Assembly: GCF_030604225.1 (NCBI RefSeq)
Contig: NZ_JAUVWH010000008.1
Coordinates: forward strand, 1-43,750
Length of the DNA: 43,750 bases
Direction of reading: 5' to 3'
Source: Geoalkalibacter sp.
GTDB lineage: Bacteria; Desulfobacterota; Desulfuromonadia; Desulfuromonadales; Geoalkalibacteraceae
This document shows positions 16,046-24,652 of the stretch, piece after piece (position 1 is the first letter of the stretch; the number at the start of each line of letters is the position of its first letter). The notes under the pieces were generated by a model. The model ran no database searches. It was given only the letters and a program-made list of their open reading frames with translations, and was not told where the DNA came from. The translations under genes and the position numbers were made by a program.

Positions 16046-16390
16046 CTAGGTTTCAAGGGGAGCACCATCACCGAGGTAGGCGCGGGCCTTGGGGCTGAGG
16101 TCGGCGGCGGGCACCTCGAGCTCGATGGCCGGCTGCTGTTCATCGCCGTCGATGAAGCCGAACAGGCCGATGCAGCGCCAGGTGCGGCCGTCGAGTTCAT
16201 GGGCGGGCATTTCGCGCCATGGCGCGGGGATGCGTCCGCCGAGAGCCGCGCGAACATCCGTGGCGAAGGTCTGCCCGGCGTCGGTGGCGATGCCGCTGAA
16301 CACATGATGGCCCGGCAGCCTGACGGCCAGGTCGTCGAAGGCGTCGATATAGAGTTCGGCGTTGACGTTGAAGCTGATGCGCTCCTTCAT
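16046..16390 (-). CDS. Hypothetical protein, 114 residues
   Basis: Not a family I recognise. It is a soluble protein with no signal peptide, membrane helix or cysteine motif. It begins MKERISFNVNAELYIDAFDD and has a central GRTWRCIGLFGFIDGDE segment. AGGGGG lies eight bases before the ATG. The gene stands alone between the ferritin-like gene and the pilin operon. The A+T-rich 16421-16427 (ATTATAA, TATAAT on the minus strand) could be its -10 element. Confidence 0.65.
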   Translation of the reverse strand: MKERISFNVNAELYIDAFDDLAVRLPGHHVFSGIATDAGQTFATDVRAALGGRIPAPWREMPAHELDGRTWRCIGLFGFIDGDEQQPAIELEVPAADLSPKARAYLGDGAPLET

Positions 16391-16456
16391 GATGCGACCC
16401 CCTTTCTGGACTCCGTCTCCATTATAACCCGAGGGGACGGCGCGGGGCAGGCCGGC

Positions 16457-17104
16457 TCAGGGAAGGGCGCCGCGCAGGTGCACGCTGGTTGAGAGTTGCC
16501 GGCGGGGCCGGCCGTCGGCGGGCGGGGTGTAGGTCGCGCCCGAGGGCAGGCGAAAGCCGCGCCGGGTGGCCTGGGCGGAGTCCCCCGGAGCGTCGAGGCG
16601 CGCGATGAGGGTCAGGTCGATGGCGCGGACGCGCGGCAGCTGGTCGGCGTCGGGCCGGCTGAGGCGCCGTCCGTCGTCCAGGCGATAGGAAAATTCCAGC
16701 AGGTCGAGATTGGTGCACAAGACGCGGGCGAAGCCGCCGTCGTTACGCACCAGGTTGCCGGCGGACAGGATGTAGGTGAGGGTGGGTACCAGGGCCGCGG
16801 CCTGGGGGTCGGCGGCCGGGTCGCGAAAACTCAGGTGGGTGGGGCCGGCGCTGAGCAGGGCGGCCGCCGGCGGCGCGGCGGGTTCGGCCTGGCCCAGGGC
16901 GCGCAATTCACCGGCCAGAAGCTCCAGGGCCTGACGCAGTTCGGGGCGCGCCTGACCGGCGGTCGGCGCGTCCGGGCGCGGCGCTTCGGGGCGTGCCGCG
17001 AGCTGCCAATAAAGGGCAAGTCCGAGGAAAATGCCGCCGAGGGACAGGATCTGCAGCAGCCGGCGGACGGTGAGGCCGGTCTGGTTTTTCAGATAGGACG
17101 TCAT
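16457..17104 (-). CDS. Pilin-like protein with atypical N-terminus (Glu5 replaced)
   Basis: A 215-residue protein, last gene of the minor-pilin operon. The N-terminus, QTGLTVRRLLQILSLGG, parallels the class III signal GFTLxELLxxLxxLG, but Arg occupies the position of the conserved Glu5. A single hydrophobic helix follows. The C-terminal half (GNLVRNDGGFARVLCTNLDLLEFSY, ending RRQLSTSVHLRGALP) resembles PilW/minor pilin tails, which often end in LxTxVxLRN. It may be a non-canonical minor pilin or a membrane-anchored assembly factor. ATG at 17104 has GGAG upstream. A 69-nt gap separates it from pilY1. Confidence 0.6.
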   Translation of the reverse strand: MTSYLKNQTGLTVRRLLQILSLGGIFLGLALYWQLAARPEAPRPDAPTAGQARPELRQALELLAGELRALGQAEPAAPPAAALLSAGPTHLSFRDPAADPQAAALVPTLTYILSAGNLVRNDGGFARVLCTNLDLLEFSYRLDDGRRLSRPDADQLPRVRAIDLTLIARLDAPGDSAQATRRGFRLPSGATYTPPADGRPRRQLSTSVHLRGALP

Positions 17105-17173
17105 GCAAGGCTCCGCGCGGGGGTTCCCGCGCAATCTTGCAGCAATATCCGCGCCAATCGCCTGGGCGGAAAG

Positions 17174-19516
17174 TTAGAAATCCACCTCGCGCCAGGCGCG
17201 CAGATTGAGGGCGGGGGCATCAAGGCGAGGGTGAATGAAACCCAGGGGCGCGGTGCTGGTCGGAGTAAAGAGGGTGGCCGCCTGTCCGGGGCGAGCAAAG
17301 CGCCACACCAGCCCGCCGAGTCGGCCTTCCCAGGTCGGCCCCCGGGGATCTTCGCCCTGCGTGGCGGCCGGAAGCACCCTCGCGCCGCCCTGCCGCGCCG
17401 GGACGCCCTGGTCGTGGCTCAGGGCATGGAGCCTGGTCAGGGCGGCCAGGGAGCAGGGGGCGGCGCTGGGCAGCAGGGTCGGAAAAAATACCGTGCCGGC
17501 CACCACCAGGGGCACGCCGGCCAGGCGTTCGGCGGGCGCGGCGCCATCGGCCTGCAACGCGAGAAACCAGCCGTTTTTCTCCAGGAGCGCGCGTTCCTCG
17601 GCATCCAGGGCGCGGCCTATGACCGTATCTTCGGCAAAATCCGTCACCTCGACCAGATCGCTGGCGGTCTGGGCGCGCGTCGGAAAGTCGGCGAAAGGAT
17701 GCGGTCCCTCGCGGCGGCGCGTTTCGATGAGCCCGTAGAAGGCATGGGGCCGCGGGTCGGCGTGGTCGGCCGCGTCGGCATAGCGGCCGGTACCGAAGTA
17801 GATGCGCAGGTCGCCGTGACGGTCCAGGACCAGGGTCGGACGCAGGGCGATGGGCGGCCCGCCGGTGTGGAAGCGCGCCTGGCCGCGCCAGTGACCGGCA
17901 TCGGCATCGAGGAAAAACTGCCAGAGGGTGCCCGCGCTGTCGCCGGCGTACACCAGATCGAGAAGACCGTCGCCGTCGCTGTCCAGGGCCACGGGGTCGG
18001 AGAGGGCGTAATGAGCGCCGCCCGCGATGCGCGAGCCGGCTTCCAGCAGGGGTGCATCGGCGGCGCCCAGGGGCAGGGAACGGCCGTCAACGAGGGCCAG
18101 GGCGCGCAGGCCGCCGGGCTGGTCGTCGTCGCGCAGGCCGCTGGTCAGCAGGGCGGCCCAATGGCCGTGGGGGGCGAGGGGGCCGAGGACCGGCCGGGTG
18201 CCGGTGCGCGCGCCGGCGAAGGGCGCGCTTTCCCACAGGGGCAGCGGCGCGTTGGGATCGGTGACATCGAGGGCGAAATAGTCGGGCCCGCCCAGCCCGG
18301 CGCCGCCGACCAGCACCGTGCGCCAGCCCGCGGCACCCCTGCCCCAGGCGGGGTCAAAGGCATCGATGGCGGCGGGCGTCAGGTCCAGCAGGTAGGGATG
18401 GGGGTTTGACGCCGCTTCCTCCAGGCGGTCCAGAACCGTGCCCGGCACATAGGCCCAGGCTTCGCTGCCCGGGGGAGCATCGCCTTCGGCGGCGGCGCGC
18501 AGGGCATGGAGCATGCCGTCGTTGGCGGCGACATAGATCCGTGTCGGTCGCTTCTGCCGGCGCTGGCGGAAGGCGACATAGTCGGTGCCGCGGTGGGCCG
18601 CCTGGGGCGGGCCGACGACCAAGGGCGCGGCATGAATGATGGCGCCCAGGGGCCGGTGCCGCAAATCCTCGATTCGAGCGGTTTCGTGCCGGGACTTGAG
18701 GATGCGGCGCTGCTCGGGTGGGGTTGTCTCCAGTTGCCGGGATGCCGACCAGAGCGGGGTGGGCGCGGGTGCCTCGGCGTCGGGCAGGGGCAGGGCATAG
18801 GCGGCCAGGTCGCCGCGGCCGCTCAGCGGGGCGAATCCGGTCTGCAGCAGTACCTCGGACTGATCATCCCGGTTGAGGATGGCCGGCGCCGTGCCGGAGA
18901 CCCACGGCTGGAGGAAGTCCGCGAGAGGTGCGTCGAACCTCTGAAACAGCAGCGTCGGATCCGCCGGGATCGGGAGCAGGTGCGGCAGTGGCGCAAGGGT
19001 TTCGCCCTGGCGTTCCGGCATCCTCTGGTTCAGCCAGTCCAGGAGGTCGGCGGGAAATGCGCTCGCGCGGCCGACGAAGATCAGATGGATGGCGGCGCAA
19101 TCGGTGAGGCCGAGATGGGACGCCGGGGCCGTAGGGGGCGGGTTCCGGGGACGGGTCCAGGTTTGCACCTGGCGGCGCAGGCCATCCATCGCGCCTCCGC
19201 AAGGCGCAAGAACCAGATCGGGCGGCGGCCAGGCGTCGTCTTCGCCGCCGCCGCGCAGCAGACCGAAGCGCACCCCCAGGGGCGCGTAGCGCTCCACCAG
19301 GGCGAGGAGGGCCTGGCGCGCCAGATCCCAATAGCTGAGGGCGGCGCCGGGGGGCGTCTCCTCCATGGCGGCGCGGTCGTCGAGAATCAGCAGAACCTGG
19401 GGCGCCGGGCGGCTCTTGGCCCAGGGCGGCAATTCGGGCTGCCAGGCTTCGGCCCCGGCAAGGCGCGGCAGCCACAGGCACAGCAGCAGGACCAGGGGCA
19501 AGCGCGGGCCGTGCAT
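17174..19516 (-). CDS. pilY1: PilY1-like pilus tip/biogenesis protein
   Basis: A 780-residue exported protein with signal peptide residues 1-22. Residues about 39-210 sit where PilY1 carries a von Willebrand A domain, but the metal-site motif is degenerate (LLILDDRAAMEE instead of DxSxS). The C-terminal half is the PilY1 beta-propeller, with RIYVAANDGMLHAL at 326-339, FALDVTDPNAP and the calcium-binding loop DSDGDGLLD at 512-520 followed by YAGDSAGTLWQF. It is shorter than the typical 1000-1200 residues. It begins one base after the pilX stop. The likely role is control of type IV pilus extension and adhesion together with the minor pilins. Confidence 0.87.
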   Translation of the reverse strand: MHGPRLPLVLLLCLWLPRLAGAEAWQPELPPWAKSRPAPQVLLILDDRAAMEETPPGAALSYWDLARQALLALVERYAPLGVRFGLLRGGGEDDAWPPPDLVLAPCGGAMDGLRRQVQTWTRPRNPPPTAPASHLGLTDCAAIHLIFVGRASAFPADLLDWLNQRMPERQGETLAPLPHLLPIPADPTLLFQRFDAPLADFLQPWVSGTAPAILNRDDQSEVLLQTGFAPLSGRGDLAAYALPLPDAEAPAPTPLWSASRQLETTPPEQRRILKSRHETARIEDLRHRPLGAIIHAAPLVVGPPQAAHRGTDYVAFRQRRQKRPTRIYVAANDGMLHALRAAAEGDAPPGSEAWAYVPGTVLDRLEEAASNPHPYLLDLTPAAIDAFDPAWGRGAAGWRTVLVGGAGLGGPDYFALDVTDPNAPLPLWESAPFAGARTGTRPVLGPLAPHGHWAALLTSGLRDDDQPGGLRALALVDGRSLPLGAADAPLLEAGSRIAGGAHYALSDPVALDSDGDGLLDLVYAGDSAGTLWQFFLDADAGHWRGQARFHTGGPPIALRPTLVLDRHGDLRIYFGTGRYADAADHADPRPHAFYGLIETRRREGPHPFADFPTRAQTASDLVEVTDFAEDTVIGRALDAEERALLEKNGWFLALQADGAAPAERLAGVPLVVAGTVFFPTLLPSAAPCSLAALTRLHALSHDQGVPARQGGARVLPAATQGEDPRGPTWEGRLGGLVWRFARPGQAATLFTPTSTAPLGFIHPRLDAPALNLRAWREVDF

Positions 19517-19517
19517 C

Positions 19518-20015
19518 TCAGTAGCCTCCGCCCGCCAGGAGGCGCCCGGCCTCGACCTCGATGCGCGCTTGGGTGCGGTGGGCGGCGAAGCCCGTGGCGC
19601 TCAGGCGGTAGTCGAGGCGCTGGAAATCGGTGCTGTAGAGAACGGGGTGGCTTGCCCCGCGCAATTCGATGGTCACCGCGAACAGCGCCGCGCCCGTTTC
19701 ATCCTGCAGGGGAAGGGGCCCCGCGGCCAAGTGCGGGGCAAAGGCCTCGTCCCAGGGAGCGGGACTCGTCTGGCTGCCCTGGTCGTCGAGGATCAGGCGC
19801 GGCGCTCGAGCGAGCCAGGCCAGGCCGTAGCGCCAGCCGCTCTCGGCGCGGTAGAAGGCCATCGCGCGCAACTGCTCGTTGCGCGCGATGGCGATTTCCA
19901 CCAGGGCGGCGCCGCTTGCCGCCATGCCCAGCAGGGTCAACAGAGCCAGCACCATCAGGGTGCTCAACAGTGCCGCGCCGCGCTCCCTATTTCTTCCAAG
20001 AACTGGTGTTCTCAT
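19518..20015 (-). CDS. pilX: PilX-like minor pilin
   Basis: A 165-residue PilX N-terminal-domain protein. RERGAALLSTLMVLALLTLLG forms the prepilin-like cleavage region and helix, lacking Glu5 as is normal for PilX/GspK-like pilins. AIARNEQLRAMAFYRAESGW is the typical PilX block. ATG at 20015 has GAGGAGG upstream; the longer open frame upstream is pilV read out of frame. It lies between pilV (14-nt gap) and pilY1. It is expected at the pilus tip complex. Confidence 0.83.
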   Translation of the reverse strand: MRTPVLGRNRERGAALLSTLMVLALLTLLGMAASGAALVEIAIARNEQLRAMAFYRAESGWRYGLAWLARAPRLILDDQGSQTSPAPWDEAFAPHLAAGPLPLQDETGAALFAVTIELRGASHPVLYSTDFQRLDYRLSATGFAAHRTQARIEVEAGRLLAGGGY

Positions 20016-20029
20016 CCGCGCCTCCTCCC

Positions 20030-20467
20030 TCAATCTCTTCCGGTCCGCACCAGATCCAGGGCCAGCCCCTTGTCGCCGGTCGGTCCCCAGCGGGCAGCGA
20101 CGCGCAGGCTGATCAAGCCGGGGGCAGGGTCGTTTTCGGCGACGTTCCAACACACCTGCAAACCCTGCGGTCCCTCGGGCGGCAAACAATGATCGGCACC
20201 CTGCGGATCCGCCTCCCGGTCGTCCAGGCCGGCGCGACCGTTGCCGTTGCGGTCGCGCAGGTGCGGATGATCGTCGGGTAGGGCCAGCAGCCCCTCGGCC
20301 TGGCTGGCGGCCGCGGCCCGGGCGCGACCGCTCAGCTCGGCGCCGGCCGCGGCACGCAGGGCCTGGCCTTGCAGGGCGGCGACGGCCAGAATGCCCACCG
20401 CCAGGATGCTCAGGGCGATGAGCACCTCGATGAGGGTGAAGCCCTTTTGCCGCGCGTCCCACCTCAT
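20030..20467 (-). CDS. pilV: PilV-type minor pilin
   Basis: A 145-residue prepilin with a canonical signal, QKGFTLIEVLIALSILAVGI, with cleavage after Gly and Glu at position 5. ALQGQALRAAAGAELSGRARAAAAS fits the PilV family. A DRNGNGRAGLDDRE segment could bind calcium. The ATG overlaps the pilW stop as ATGA. Confidence 0.88.
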   Translation of the reverse strand: MRWDARQKGFTLIEVLIALSILAVGILAVAALQGQALRAAAGAELSGRARAAAASQAEGLLALPDDHPHLRDRNGNGRAGLDDREADPQGADHCLPPEGPQGLQVCWNVAENDPAPGLISLRVAARWGPTGDKGLALDLVRTGRD

Positions 20468-21165
20468 GGCGGCGGATTGCGCAGCAGCACCGTCTCGCGC
20501 AGCGTGCGTCGCCGGGTCTGCCCCTTGTAGCTCCAGGCGGTGGTCAGGCTGACCTCGATCTGGCGGATGTCCCGGGGATTGGCCACCTCGCCGCTGAGGG
20601 GATCGGGCAGGAGCTCGACCGACGCGCCGGTTTCATCCAGGGCGAAATAGCGAAAGCGCAGGGTCTCCACCTGCTCCGCCAGGGGCTGGTGGAAACCGCC
20701 GCCCGGGTGGCCCGCCGCCCCCGCGCCGCTGCCCGAGCAGCTGCCGCCGTCGCGGCTGCCGCTGTGCATGCCGAGGGTGCCGGTGCCGTAGCGGCAGAAG
20801 GCGAGGTGTTCGCCCGGCGCGCTCAGGCGGCCGTCGGGAGCGCTGCCGGCGCCCCCCTCGCCGTTGAGGTCGCGGGTCAGGTACACATAGCCCTCGCGCG
20901 CGCTGCGGATGCCGGCGTCGGCCTGCCCGGTGGGATCGTAGCCGGCCCCGCGCAACTGGCCGGTGATCACCCCCAGGGCGGCGCGCAGGCGGCTCTGATC
21001 CTCCAGGAGGCGGCGGTTGATTTCATGGGCATCGAGGTGGGTGCGATAGAGGCCGAAGAGAGCGGTGCTCGCCAGGCCCGTCAGGGCCAGGGCGAGCAGC
21101 ACCTCCACCAGGGTGAAGCCGGCGCCGCGCCGTGTCGCGTGCCGGGCAGGGGACGTTTGTTTCAT
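20464..21165 (-). CDS. pilW: PilW-type minor pilin
   Basis: A 233-residue prepilin with a class III signal, GAGFTLVEVLLALALTGLAS. NRRLLEDQSRLRAALGVITGQLRGAGYDP is the characteristic PilW block. A Gly/Ser-rich stretch (about residues 135-160) looks like a flexible loop. The C-terminus RRRTLRETVLLRNPPP is the usual PilW ending. ATG at 21165 has AAGGAG upstream. It is part of the tip-initiating minor-pilin complex. Confidence 0.87.
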   Translation of the reverse strand: MKQTSPARHATRRGAGFTLVEVLLALALTGLASTALFGLYRTHLDAHEINRRLLEDQSRLRAALGVITGQLRGAGYDPTGQADAGIRSAREGYVYLTRDLNGEGGAGSAPDGRLSAPGEHLAFCRYGTGTLGMHSGSRDGGSCSGSGAGAAGHPGGGFHQPLAEQVETLRFRYFALDETGASVELLPDPLSGEVANPRDIRQIEVSLTTAWSYKGQTRRRTLRETVLLRNPPP

Positions 21166-21181
21166 GGACCGCTCCTTCGGC

Positions 21182-21661
21182 CTAGACTTCAAGGCGCACA
21201 CTGCCGTAGAGGCTGAGGGTCAGCCGGTAGGAGGCTTGCCCGCAGCGGCTGCGCAAGTCCACGCTCCCGCTGCCGTTGCTGGGCAGGCCCCGCTGGTTGA
21301 AGCCGCCGCGACTGCTGGTGCCGAAACGGGCGCGCTCCAGGCGCAGGGCGGAAAATGGGGTGAGGGCCTGGAGCTCGCGGAGGCTGCCGTCCGCTTCCTG
21401 GGCGAGAATGCGGTAGCCGCCGCCTTGGAGCGTGTCGGCTTCCCGGAAATCGAGCAGGACGCTGCAGTTGCGCCGGGCGGCTTCGGCGCGGGCCTGCTGA
21501 AAAGCGGCGAGCAGGGCGCGCGCCTCGGCTTTTTCCTGGAGGCGGACCTGCCAGTGGCGCAGGTTGGGATAGGCGGCGGCCAGGGTCAGGGAAAGGATCA
21601 GCAGGACGAACAGCGATTCCCCCAGGGTAAAGCCCCGGGACGATCCGGACAGGACGGGCAT
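21182..21661 (-). CDS. FimT/FimU (GspH-type) pseudopilin
   Basis: A 159-residue prepilin with signal SSRGFTLGESLFVLLILSL and Glu5 retained. The C-terminal GspH-like beta domain includes CSVLLDFREADTLQGGGYRI and a late Cys in LRSRCGQASYRLTLSL. It is the first gene of the six-gene minor-pilin operon. ATG at 21661 is preceded by GGGAGG. The open frame continues far upstream without a plausible start or conserved sequence. Confidence 0.83.
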   Translation of the reverse strand: MPVLSGSSRGFTLGESLFVLLILSLTLAAAYPNLRHWQVRLQEKAEARALLAAFQQARAEAARRNCSVLLDFREADTLQGGGYRILAQEADGSLRELQALTPFSALRLERARFGTSSRGGFNQRGLPSNGSGSVDLRSRCGQASYRLTLSLYGSVRLEV

Positions 21662-22005
21662 GGCGGGTTCCCTCCCACGAGCAATGACAAGAGCGGCAGA
21701 GCCGCAATCCATACAGCAAACGGCGGTACTATGCCGCAGCGCGTATTTTCGGGCAAGAAAAAATATGCGATCAGTGAGGGAAAACAAAAGCTTGTGGTGT
21801 TTTAATCCTTTTTGGGCCAGGGTTCTCGGTAAGGCGTCCAGGCTCGTTTCACCTTTCAACGTTTTTTTCGGCTATGCTGAATAAGCGTATGCAATTCCTT
21901 GGCTGATTTAACCGTTTCCTTGCACTCACAATAAACTAACAATCCGGCCCTAGGCTTGGGGCGCATGGGGCGACAAGGATCACCGCGAAAAAATGAGGAT
22001 GGCGC
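21662..22005. other. Divergent intergenic region between minor pilins and phoB
   Basis: A 344-bp region richer in A+T than its surroundings. Toward the pilins, a weak promoter TTGTTT (21787-21782) and TATTTT (21765-21760), spaced 16 bp, can be read on the minus strand. Toward phoB there are tandem PhoB-like half-sites at 21925-21941. I see no convincing sigma-54 -24/-12 site and no small gene. Confidence 0.5.
21925..21956 (+). promoter_or_regulatory. Pho box candidate and promoter of phoBR
   Basis: CTCACA (21925-21930) and CTAACA (21936-21941) are direct repeats exactly 11 bp apart. TAGGCT (21951-21956) lies one turn downstream as a possible -10. PhoB binds 11-bp-phased direct repeats that take the place of a -35, so autoregulation of phoBR is likely. 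The same motif recurs before pstS. Confidence 0.65.
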
Positions 22006-22704
22006 ATGTCCAACGAAAACATTCTGGTCATCGAGGATGAGGAAGACATCCTGGCGCTGGTGCATTACAACCTGGCGCGGGAAGGCTATACGGTGACGCC
22101 GGTCACCTCGGGAGAGGAGGGGCTCAAGGCCGCCGCCCGGCAGCTGCCCGATCTGGTCCTGCTCGATCTCATGCTGCCCGGCCTGGACGGGCTGGAAATC
22201 TGCCGGCGCCTCAAGAAAAGCCCGGAAACCGCCGCCGTTCCGATTATCATGGTCTCGGCGCGCGGCGAGGAGGCCGACGTGGTGGCGGGCCTGGAACTCG
22301 GCGCCGAGGATTACGTGACCAAGCCCTTTTCTACCAAGGTGCTGCTGGCGCGCATCCGCAACGTGCTGCGCCGCCGTGAGCGCGACGCGGCGCCGCCCGA
22401 CGACAACGAGGCCCTCGTCATCAGCGGCATCAGCATTCATCCGGGGCGCAACGAGGTGCTGGTGGACGGCCGGCCGGTGGACCTGACCTACACCGAATTT
22501 CGCGTGCTGCATTTTCTCGCCGGCCGCCCCGGCTGGGTGTTCACCCGCTATCAGATCGTTAACGCCGTGCGCGGCGATGATTACGCCGTGACCGACCGCG
22601 CCGTGGATGTGCAGATCGTCGGCCTGCGCAAGAAGCTCGGCCGCGCTGGCCAGTGCATCGAAACGGTGCGCGGGGTCGGTTATCGCTTCAAGGATCAGGA
22701 TTAG
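22006..22704 (+). CDS. phoB: Phosphate regulon response regulator PhoB
   Basis: A 232-residue OmpR/PhoB-type regulator. The receiver domain has acidic residues E10 and D11 (VIEDEED), the phospho-acceptor Asp54 (LVLLDLMLPG) and the conserved Lys in DYVTKPF. The C-terminal winged helix includes VDLTYTEFRVLHFLAGRPGWVFTRYQIV and ends IETVRGVGYRFKD. It sits directly upstream of phoR and the pst genes and most likely activates both. Confidence 0.94.
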   Translation: MSNENILVIEDEEDILALVHYNLAREGYTVTPVTSGEEGLKAAARQLPDLVLLDLMLPGLDGLEICRRLKKSPETAAVPIIMVSARGEEADVVAGLELGAEDYVTKPFSTKVLLARIRNVLRRRERDAAPPDDNEALVISGISIHPGRNEVLVDGRPVDLTYTEFRVLHFLAGRPGWVFTRYQIVNAVRGDDYAVTDRAVDVQIVGLRKKLGRAGQCIETVRGVGYRFKDQD

Positions 22705-22715
22705 GAATCGCGCCC

Positions 22716-24527
22716 ATGGTCGAATTTCTCCGGTCCCGTCGCCGGCGACTGGTCTGGCAGCTGTTTCCCGCCTTCGCCCTGGTGATTCTCCTCGCCCTGG
22801 GTGCCGCCGGCCTGCATGTCTCCCATGCCCTCGGGAACTTCTATCTTCAGCAAAGCGTCGCCCACCTCGAAGGGCTCGGCCGCATGGTCGATGAGAGCGT
22901 TGCCCCTCTGCTGGACAAATCCCCGGAGGAGCTCCAGGCCCTGGTGATACGCCTCGGACGCGGCGCCGGGGTGCGGGTGACGCTCATCGCCCCCGATGGC
23001 CGGGTGCTGGCCGATTCCGATGAAGATCCGGCGCGCATGGACAACCACGGCGGTCGTCCGGAAGTGCGCCAGGCCCTGCTCGGCGCGGTGGGCAGCGAAA
23101 CGCGCTACAGCCATACCCTGCTGCAGACCCTGATCTACGTGGCGGTGCCGGTGGAGCGCGAGGCACAGGTCGTCGGCTGTGTGCGCACCGCTCTTTCGGC
23201 GGCCGCCATGGAGGAGAACCTGCGCACCATCCACCAGCGGGTGCTGGCCGGCGGACTGGGGGCGGCGCTCTTGGCGGCGCTCATCAGTCTCGGCTTGGCG
23301 CGGCGCATCAGCCGGCCCCTGGAGGATATCCGCCAGGGGGCGGAGCGCTTCGCCCAGGGCGATTTGGGGCGACGGTTGCCGGTGGTCGGTTCCGAGGAGA
23401 TCGCCGGGCTCGCCGAAGCCCTCAACCAGATGGCGGCGCAGCTCGACGAGCGCCTGCAGGCCATGCTGCGCCAGCGCAACGAGCAGGAGGCGGTGCTGGG
23501 CAGCATGGTCGAGGGGGTGCTGGCGGTGGATACCGACGAGCGCCTGCTGCGCATCAACGCGGCGGCCGCCGCGCTGCTCGGCGTCGATGGCCCGGCGGCC
23601 CAGGGGCGGGTGATCCACGAAGTGGTGCGCAAAGCCGATCTGCAGCGTTTTGTCGCCCGCGCCCTGGCCAGTTCCGCGCCGGTGGAGGGCGACATGGTGC
23701 TGCACGGCGCGCGCGGCGAGCTCTATCTGCAGGCGCACGGCTCGCCCCTGCGCGACAGCCAGGGGCGCAACATCGGCGCCCTGGTGGTGCTCAACGACGT
23801 GACCCGCCTGCGCCGCCTGGAGCGCATCCGCAGCGATTTCGTCGCCAACGTCTCCCACGAACTCAAGACGCCCATCACCGCCATTCGCGGCTTCGTCGAA
23901 ACCCTGCTCGACGGCGCCCTCGACAAGCAGGACGACGCGCGGCGCTTTCTCGACATCATTCTGCGCCAATCCGAGCGCCTGCACGCCATCATCGAGGACC
24001 TGCTGGCCCTCTCGCGCATCGAGCAGGAAAGCGAGCGCGGCATGCTCGACCTGCAGGAGGGGCGCCTGCAGCCGGTGCTGGCCGCCGCCCTGCAAGTGTG
24101 CGAGCCCGCGGCGGCGGCCAAATCCCTCCAGGCGCGCCTGGTCTGCCCGGAGGGGCTGAGTCTCGCCATGAACGCGCCCCTGCTGGAGCAGGCCCTGGTC
24201 AATCTGGTGGACAACGCCGTCAAGTACAGCCCGCCGGGCAAGGACATCCTGGTGGAAGCGGTCGGGGACGACAAGGAGGTGCTGATCCGCGTGCGCGACT
24301 GGGGCGTGGGCATTTCCCGCGAGCATCTGCCGCGGCTCTTCGAGCGCTTCTATCGGGTCGACAAGGCGCGCAGCCGCAAGCAGGGCGGCACCGGCCTGGG
24401 CCTGGCCATCGTCAAGCATATCGTCCAGGCTCACGGCGGCCAGATCGGCGTCGAGAGCACCCCCGGCCAGGGCAGCACCTTCAGCCTGCGCCTGCCGCGC
24501 CGGCGCGCGTCCCAACGTCCACAATAA
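22716..24527 (+). CDS. phoR: Phosphate regulon sensor kinase PhoR
   Basis: A 603-residue membrane histidine kinase. TM1 lies at about 13-35, followed by a periplasmic or extracytoplasmic region of about 130 residues (including VRVTLIAPDGRVLADSDEDP), then TM2 at about 170-190. HAMP (ARRISRPLEDIRQGAERFAQGD), a PAS domain (VLGSMVEGVLAVDTDERLL), the HisKA box VSHELKTPITAIRG with His381 and an HATPase_c domain (VDNAVKYSPPGK, RDWGVGIS, GTGLGLAIVKHI) follow. The periplasmic domain makes it longer than E. coli PhoR, resembling the Gram-positive type. The start 12 nt after phoB has AGGA upstream. Confidence 0.92.
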   Translation: MVEFLRSRRRRLVWQLFPAFALVILLALGAAGLHVSHALGNFYLQQSVAHLEGLGRMVDESVAPLLDKSPEELQALVIRLGRGAGVRVTLIAPDGRVLADSDEDPARMDNHGGRPEVRQALLGAVGSETRYSHTLLQTLIYVAVPVEREAQVVGCVRTALSAAAMEENLRTIHQRVLAGGLGAALLAALISLGLARRISRPLEDIRQGAERFAQGDLGRRLPVVGSEEIAGLAEALNQMAAQLDERLQAMLRQRNEQEAVLGSMVEGVLAVDTDERLLRINAAAAALLGVDGPAAQGRVIHEVVRKADLQRFVARALASSAPVEGDMVLHGARGELYLQAHGSPLRDSQGRNIGALVVLNDVTRLRRLERIRSDFVANVSHELKTPITAIRGFVETLLDGALDKQDDARRFLDIILRQSERLHAIIEDLLALSRIEQESERGMLDLQEGRLQPVLAAALQVCEPAAAAKSLQARLVCPEGLSLAMNAPLLEQALVNLVDNAVKYSPPGKDILVEAVGDDKEVLIRVRDWGVGISREHLPRLFERFYRVDKARSRKQGGTGLGLAIVKHIVQAHGGQIGVESTPGQGSTFSLRLPRRRASQRPQ

Positions 24528-24538
24528 TTCGCGAACTT

Positions 24539-24580
24539 CTCACACCGGCCTAACAATTCCCTAACATGAAAGTTGATAAT
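24539..24580 (+). promoter_or_regulatory. Pho box (three tandem half-sites) and pstS promoter
   Basis: CTCACA (24539-24544), CTAACA (24550-24555) and CTAACA (24561-24566) repeat at exact 11-bp intervals. GATAAT (24575-24580) is a good -10 starting 8 bp after the last half-site, and there is no -35. This is the expected layout of a PhoB-activated promoter, where the regulator substitutes for -35 recognition. Confidence 0.78.
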
Positions 24581-24652
24581 TCGTTAGCGACAGGGGGGCG
24601 CTCCGACGTCCCTCACCCAACTCTAACGGACAGCAAGGAGATGACTTTCATT

